Assembly: GCF_013618635.1 (NCBI RefSeq)
Contig: NZ_JABLSJ010000010.1
Coordinates: forward strand, 62,001 to 126,000
Source of the DNA: Thalassobacillus sp. CUG 92003
GTDB lineage: Bacteria > Bacillota > Bacilli > Bacillales > Halobacillaceae
Length of the DNA stretch: 64,000 nt
Direction: 5' to 3'
Of the stretch, positions 59,439 through 64,000 are shown piece after piece (the stretch's first letter is position 1; every line of letters begins with the position of its first letter). The position numbers were made by a program, and so were the translations under genes. The notes beneath the pieces were generated by a model that did not search any database, had not been told where the DNA came from, and was given only the letters and a program-made list of their open reading frames with translations.

Positions 59439-61601
59439 ATGAAAAAAATGGGGCAAATGATTGTTAAATTCCATAAATTATTTCTATTTACATGGCTGGT
59501 CGCAGCCGTTCTATTAGGTTATTTTGCGATCCAATTGCCCTCCTTGCTCGAAGGAGATGGCTTTCGGACAGATGGAGAATTCGAACAGGTTGACCAGACA
59601 TTGGTCGAGCAATTCAATTTCCCTGAATCAAGCATTCTTGTTCTCTTTGAACAAGAATCCGGCACGTCTGACGAAACGTTTGAAACAACTGTAGACGAAA
59701 CAATCCAAGACATAGAAGAGCTGGACGTTTCGGACCGTATCGATTCGCCACTGAATGACGAGGAGATGCGGAATGGCAATTCAGCCTATGCTGCTGTGCA
59801 TTTTGACGAAGAGCCGTCAAACATGCCTGAGGTGATTAAAGACATAGAAAATATTACCAGCGACCAATCGAACGTGACGGTCACTGGGCAGCCTGTCATT
59901 TCTGAGGATATCAATAAGGCAAGCCAAACCGACTTAAAAAATGCTGAGTTAATCGGGATGCCTGTTGCTTTAATTGTCCTGGTTTTTGCTTTCGGGACGT
60001 TGTTAGCGTCCTTACTGCCTATGATTATCGCAGCTGTTACCATTATTTTAGGCTTTGGCATTCTCGCCTTGATGGGGGATGAGATCCAGCTTTCCATCTT
60101 CATCTTAAATATCGCCCCGATGATCGGGATTGCGTTGAGTATCGATTTTGCTTTATTGTTCATTAACCGTTACCGAGAAGAATATGAAAAACAAGAAAAG
60201 GGTGATGCCCTTAAAACGACCATCGAAACGGCCGGACGCTCCATTATCTTTTCGGCTGTGTGTGTATTTATTGGATTAGGTGCTATGAGTGTCATCCAAG
60301 TTGATATATTTATGAATATCGCAATCGGCGGAACCGTGGTCATAGCGTTAGCAGTTTTATCATCACTAACCCTTTTACCTTCTCTCCTTTATCTGATAGG
60401 GCCGAGAATCAATAAATGGCGGCTCATTCCCGCAGCAAAAGATGCGACACCACGCTGGAGAACGTTTGCCCGGCGGGTTATGAAGCGCCCGATTACCATT
60501 ACCGCTACAGCGCTCGCTTTGTTATTCATCGGGATTATTCCGGTTACGAATATGAACCTTTCCATTCCTGATGTGGAAGCTTTACCGACAAGTTACGATT
60601 CCCGCGGAGCCTTTGAAACGATTCAGGACGACTTAATGACCAATGGTGAAAGCACCATCTATGTCGTAGCTGATCGCAGCGGCGATTGGTTGAACGAAGA
60701 AGGTTTAGACAAAATGAAAGACTTGCAGGACACATTTGCTGACCATGAACACGTTCAGTCTGTCGATACACTTTATAACGCGAGTGAAACGGAGACCCCC
60801 GAGGAGCTCACTGCTGCGCTCGAGCAGCCTGAAACGCGTCAATCATTAGAACCCGCAATCGAGCAATTTGTACAGGATGAGCAGCTGATGATTCCCGTGA
60901 ATTTATCTGTGGAAGCAAGTTCCGATGAAGCACAAGACTTAGCCAAGGAATGGAGCCAGAAAGACTGGGATGTGGCGATGGATTTCGGCGGCCAGCCGAA
61001 ATTCAATCAGGAAATCTATGATGAGATCTACGATAAGCTCGGACTGACCCTGGCCATCATCATCTCATCAACGTTCCTCATCCTCATGATCGCTTTTCGG
61101 TCAATCATCATACCATTAAAGGCGATTTTAATGAATATTATCGGTCTGGCTTCGACATTCGGCATACTCGTGTGGCTGTTCCAGGGTGGACATCTAGGCT
61201 TAGAACCGTCAACAATTGCCTTGATTCTGCCTGTCATTGTGTTCAGCCTCGTCTTTGGTCTCAGCATGGATTATGAAGTCTTTTTAATTTCCCGAATCCA
61301 CGAATTTTATCTGGAGACAGGCGATAACAGCTATGCCACGGTAGAAGGGTTGGCAACAACAAGTAAAATCATTACCTCAGCCGCGCTGATTATGATTGTC
61401 ATCACGGGAGCCTTCGCCTTTACAGGGGTCGTACCCGTTAAACAAATTGGCATCGGGATCGCCATTGCCATCTTAATTGATGCCACGATCATCCGGCTGT
61501 TGCTTGTTCCTAGTCTCATGAAGTTATTAGGCAAATGGAACTGGTGGTTTCCGTTCCGGTCCAGCCGTAAAGACAAGAAACAACCTTCTCGTGCCCATTA
61601 A
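59439..61601 (+). CDS. MMPL/RND-superfamily exporter
   Basis: 720 residues in two similar halves, twelve membrane helices. Each half has one helix, a large extracytoplasmic loop (about residues 35-170 and 375-535) and a five-helix bundle. Conserved proton-relay-type segments are IGIALSIDFALLFINRYREE in half one and FGLSMDYEVFLISRIHEFY in half two. Likely exports a lipid or hydrophobic compound using proton motive force; YdgH-type proteins in Bacillus are the nearest named relatives. Strong terminator downstream. Confidence 0.9.
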   Translation: MKKMGQMIVKFHKLFLFTWLVAAVLLGYFAIQLPSLLEGDGFRTDGEFEQVDQTLVEQFNFPESSILVLFEQESGTSDETFETTVDETIQDIEELDVSDRIDSPLNDEEMRNGNSAYAAVHFDEEPSNMPEVIKDIENITSDQSNVTVTGQPVISEDINKASQTDLKNAELIGMPVALIVLVFAFGTLLASLLPMIIAAVTIILGFGILALMGDEIQLSIFILNIAPMIGIALSIDFALLFINRYREEYEKQEKGDALKTTIETAGRSIIFSAVCVFIGLGAMSVIQVDIFMNIAIGGTVVIALAVLSSLTLLPSLLYLIGPRINKWRLIPAAKDATPRWRTFARRVMKRPITITATALALLFIGIIPVTNMNLSIPDVEALPTSYDSRGAFETIQDDLMTNGESTIYVVADRSGDWLNEEGLDKMKDLQDTFADHEHVQSVDTLYNASETETPEELTAALEQPETRQSLEPAIEQFVQDEQLMIPVNLSVEASSDEAQDLAKEWSQKDWDVAMDFGGQPKFNQEIYDEIYDKLGLTLAIIISSTFLILMIAFRSIIIPLKAILMNIIGLASTFGILVWLFQGGHLGLEPSTIALILPVIVFSLVFGLSMDYEVFLISRIHEFYLETGDNSYATVEGLATTSKIITSAALIMIVITGAFAFTGVVPVKQIGIGIAIAILIDATIIRLLLVPSLMKLLGKWNWWFPFRSSRKDKKQPSRAH

Positions 61602-61636
61602 TCTCTCTCAATAAGCACGCTGTCAATAATATATCT

Positions 61637-61670
61637 GGGGGCTTCCTACCTTGGAAGCCCCCCTTTTTTT
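61637..61670 (+). terminator. strong terminator of the MMPL gene
   Basis: GGGGGCTTCC (61637-61646) pairs with GGAAGCCCCC (61653-61662), then CTTTTTTTT. Confidence 0.9.
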
Positions 61671-61790
61671 TTGCCACCATGGTTCTCACGCATGAAGTGC
61701 TCTAGTCACAACAAGCAGCTCATCCCATGTCACCACCGCTTCTTACAAAGAGGTGGTCCTTGAATTTTTTTTCACAGTTGATGTAATCTT

Positions 61791-62306
61791 TTATAAAACT
61801 AAATCTCCCTTCCTTTCAGGATCTACCGTATTTATATAATAATCTTCCGCTTTCCAATATCTGTTTCGGAATTTCTCTACATTCTGTTGTGTATCCTGAC
61901 TCTCTCGATTAAATCGTTCTTCTTTCGAACATTTTAAATAGACGACATAATCGATATAATCTCGCCATTCTTTTCGTTGGAGGAAGACACCTTCTACGAT
62001 GATCAGCGCACCCTCTGATTCTCCTCTTAAGTTTTGGAATAATTCCCTTTGCAGCTTTTCGACATCCCATTGTAAATAATAATACTCATACCATTCTTCA
62101 TACCCTGTATGATAGCGGCGCGCGTGATCAACGATATAATCATCGATATGGTATATAACAATCGGATAAGGTTGATCTATCAGAGAACTTTTCAGCTTAT
62201 GTGCAAAGGTTGTCTTACCCGAACGACTTAGACCATCCACTCCGAGGATACACCTTTCGCCATTCTCCATGGAGGACAATTTACGAACCAATTGTTCTGT
62301 CTCCAA
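61791..62306 (-). CDS. uridine kinase-like P-loop kinase
   Basis: 171 residues. Walker A GLSRSGKTT at 25-33, then HIDDYIVDHARRYHTGYEEWYEYYYLQWD, a substrate-binding region like that of the uridine kinase and related small-molecule kinases, and IIVEGVFLQRKEWRDYIDYVVYL as Walker B strand. TTG start at 62306, seven bases after AGGAGG. The substrate is unknown; nucleoside or pantothenate-type phosphorylation is the family norm. Confidence 0.82.
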   Translation of the reverse strand: METEQLVRKLSSMENGERCILGVDGLSRSGKTTFAHKLKSSLIDQPYPIVIYHIDDYIVDHARRYHTGYEEWYEYYYLQWDVEKLQRELFQNLRGESEGALIIVEGVFLQRKEWRDYIDYVVYLKCSKEERFNRESQDTQQNVEKFRNRYWKAEDYYINTVDPERKGDLVL

Positions 62307-62326
62307 AACTGTTCCTCCTTCTTGAT

Positions 62327-63100
62327 CTATTTCTCATTGGAACTCCCGTAATAAGGGGGCAAAACCCCAGTACTCCCTTTTGTTGTTAAGCTGTTTCGGT
62401 TAACTTTATAAGCTGTCGACCACGTCCCTTGATTCGAACCCTTACGCCAATGCTCCGAAAAACGAACGATATACACCTCATCCCTTATTTCTTCGGCCTC
62501 TGTTTCCCTTACGACGTGATAGCCTTCAAATTCACGCGTTCGCTTACCGATTTCTTGCGGGAAGACTGTGCTTTCATCTTCTATTACGTTGTCCACAGCA
62601 TCTTGCTTTGTAAAAGGGGGCAATGAGGGAGAACTTAATTGCAATAAGCCCCACGTAATAATTAAGCAACCGATTGGGAGAAGGATAAACGCTCTCCTTG
62701 TCTTGTTCTCCCTGTTTCTCTTATTAAGCCACTTATCAATGATTCCATAAAGAACAGCAGCTGCCATACCGCAATAAGCCATGAACCATTCCTGAAAGAA
62801 TAGTCCGTTTCCTAAACCGAATACTCCAAGAATTAAAATATGTAACCAATCCAGGTTCGGAAACCATTTTCTATGTAAGCATGCTATGCCGGCTGAGACT
62901 ATGTTTCCATAGATTAAAATAATGGCCCCGACATAGAGAAAATTAAGTAAGAACCAACCAATGAATTGGTTACCGAGATTATAAACAAGGTTATGGTCTT
63001 GCGCTATGTAAAATAATCCTAGCACGTACGAAACCACCGTACTAGAAAAGAACGTTACAATAAATTTTCTAACCATAAAAGCTTCTATTTTTGCATACAT
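62327..63100 (-). CDS. membrane protein of unknown function
   Basis: 257 residues. Five or six hydrophobic segments, then from about residue 165 an extracytoplasmic tail with VFPQEIGKRTREFEGYHVVRETE. ATG 63100 follows GGGGAAGG; the longer GTG start is too close to its site. No family recognised. Same strand and direction as the gbsR-like gene. Confidence 0.65.
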   Translation of the reverse strand: MYAKIEAFMVRKFIVTFFSSTVVSYVLGLFYIAQDHNLVYNLGNQFIGWFLLNFLYVGAIILIYGNIVSAGIACLHRKWFPNLDWLHILILGVFGLGNGLFFQEWFMAYCGMAAAVLYGIIDKWLNKRNRENKTRRAFILLPIGCLIITWGLLQLSSPSLPPFTKQDAVDNVIEDESTVFPQEIGKRTREFEGYHVVRETEAEEIRDEVYIVRFSEHWRKGSNQGTWSTAYKVNRNSLTTKGSTGVLPPYYGSSNEK

Positions 63101-63125
63101 GACCTTCCCCGATTCCACTCCTTCA

Positions 63126-63320
63126 CTAGTTTAAAAAGAATGCCGCAATGAAAAATACGATGATGATCATAATGACAAGTATGCCTGTGCCTTTCCAACC
63201 TAAGCCCCCAACCAAATCAGAAAGTATCCCCCCATGACCACTGCCAGCCGGATTTCTTTTTAATTCCTCCTGCCTCATTCTTTCTCTTTTTCTCTCAGGT
63301 GTTTCTTTATCTTGGCTCAA
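63126..63320 (-). CDS. DUF6366-like small membrane protein
   Basis: 64 residues: charged N-terminus (ERKRERMRQEELKRNPAG), the block LSDLVGGLGWKGTGI and one C-terminal membrane helix. The pattern fits DUF6366 as I recall it. TTG start eight bases after GGGAG; begins four bases after the stop of the regulator gene, so the two are likely co-transcribed. Confidence 0.7.
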   Translation of the reverse strand: MSQDKETPERKRERMRQEELKRNPAGSGHGGILSDLVGGLGWKGTGILVIMIIIVFFIAAFFLN

Positions 63321-63324
63321 GTGC

Positions 63325-63885
63325 TCATCTCCCTGAATTGTTTATCGGTAAAAAGTCAAAGATTTCCCCAGACTCGATGGAATCCACTAGTTGTTGAAGC
63401 CAGTAACAGTATTGTTTATATTCCTCTAATTGTTCAAGATCTTGCCTGGCTCTTTCCAGTAAATGTTCGTCGTCTTTCTCATTTTCAATAACCTCGAGAA
63501 GTTGATCCTCTGCTTGTTTGATAGCGAATAGATTTATGTCAGCTTCCCTTTTCCATTTACCTCCGAAAAATCGGTTGAAATAATTGAAAAAGTTTTTCTC
63601 AGCCACAAAATGGTCCTTCCTGGAACCTTTTTGCCATACTTTCCGGACGATGTTAATCTCCTGTAAATTGCGAACCGCAGTGCTCATACTAGGTTTTGTC
63701 ATACCAAGCTCGTCTTTCATTTCATCAAGGGTCATGGGATTCTGTTTAAAATACATGGTGGCATAAAGTCGACCAATTGACGGGGTTATCCCATATAAAT
63801 CCATCGTTTCTGCAATCGCATTAATGACTTCCTTCTCGGCTTGGTTAATTTTTGATTCATTAGATAGCTGTTCGTTTTCTGCCAT
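63325..63885 (-). CDS. GbsR-family (MarR-like) transcriptional regulator
   Basis: 186 residues. Winged-helix domain at about 20-100 (LYGITPSIGRLYATMYF, MTLDEMKDELGMTKPSMSTAVRNLQE), followed by the FFGGKWKREADINLFA segment and a helical C-terminus typical of GbsR/OpuAR repressors of glycine betaine uptake and synthesis. In Bacillus these bind choline or betaine. The target here is unknown; the BCCT transporter at 16279 is a plausible but distant candidate. ATG 63885 after GGTGAGG. Confidence 0.88.
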   Translation of the reverse strand: MAENEQLSNESKINQAEKEVINAIAETMDLYGITPSIGRLYATMYFKQNPMTLDEMKDELGMTKPSMSTAVRNLQEINIVRKVWQKGSRKDHFVAEKNFFNYFNRFFGGKWKREADINLFAIKQAEDQLLEVIENEKDDEHLLERARQDLEQLEEYKQYCYWLQQLVDSIESGEIFDFLPINNSGR

Positions 63886-64000
63886 GGTCCTCACCCTTTC
63901 GCTTTTCTTTGTATTAAAAAACCAAATATGTTGTCATTCAACTCTTACTTTAATTGTATCATTACACTTTCCGCTTTACTTTCTATAAACTAAATCGCTA

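Noticed and set aside
61731-61757. ACCACC...GGTGGT hairpin as a terminator or small RNA
   Set aside because: Stem is only six pairs and the T-run is separated from it; nothing else supports an RNA gene.

Overview
The window looks like chromosomal DNA of a spore-forming, probably halophilic or halotolerant member of the Bacillaceae (Halobacillus/Virgibacillus-like). The support is a CotF-type spore coat protein, a YuzC-like spore protein, a BCCT compatible-solute transporter, a GbsR-family regulator, many acidic soluble proteins, strong AGGAGG ribosome binding sites with frequent TTG/GTG starts, and Firmicute operons such as hom-thrC-thrB and glnK-amtB with TnrA/GlnR boxes. Genus assignment is inference. 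No rRNA, tRNA, CRISPR array, complete insertion sequence or prophage was recognised.

Layout. 0-3.4 kb: a peptide-antibiotic-type response unit (response regulator, BcrA/YcbN-like ATPase, ABC-2 permease, histidine kinase cut by the window edge). 3.6-6.3 kb: cadC-cadA heavy-metal efflux under a perfect inverted-repeat operator. 6.6-11.3 kb: a ynjBCD-like ABC transporter with a TVP38/TMEM64 membrane protein, one permease gene being frameshifted. 11.4-11.8 kb: two palindromic repeat elements. 12-16 kb: a TauE/SafE transporter, an FAD oxidoreductase, a thioredoxin, PopT (DUF368) and a broken CBS-domain gene behind a sigma-B-like promoter. 16-19 kb: BCCT transporter and the first DUF2254 protein. 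19-31 kb: small housekeeping and stress genes, including trpS with its T-box, an Ohr protein, a lytic transglycosylase, a lipid kinase next to a 21-bp tandem repeat, a CoA-disulfide reductase and a nitrilase-family amidase.

31-47 kb: hom-thrC-thrB, the second DUF2254 protein, a czcD-czrA-type zinc efflux unit with a CzrA-like operator, spore coat genes, a 912-residue UPF0182 protein and an unusual ferritin-like/cupin fusion. 47.7-51.4 kb: class I ribonucleotide reductase nrdA-nrdB behind a cobalamin riboswitch and terminator. 51.4-56.1 kb: a YhaQP/NatAB-type ABC exporter, glnK-amtB under nitrogen control, and a compact type I toxin-antitoxin locus. 56.1-64 kb: YndJ-like membrane protein, lipoprotein, cysteine-free uracil-DNA-glycosylase-like protein, MMPL exporter, P-loop kinase, and a GbsR-family regulator.

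Common themes are envelope and osmotic stress, metal efflux, redox protection and nutrient-responsive RNA switches (T-box, B12). The features most worth a second look are the type I toxin-antitoxin locus with its 5'-3' complementarity, the B12-switched nrdAB, the 21-bp tandem array beside the lipid kinase, the ferritin/cupin fusion, the tandem palindromic elements, and several single-base frameshifts that are either sequencing errors or recent gene decay.
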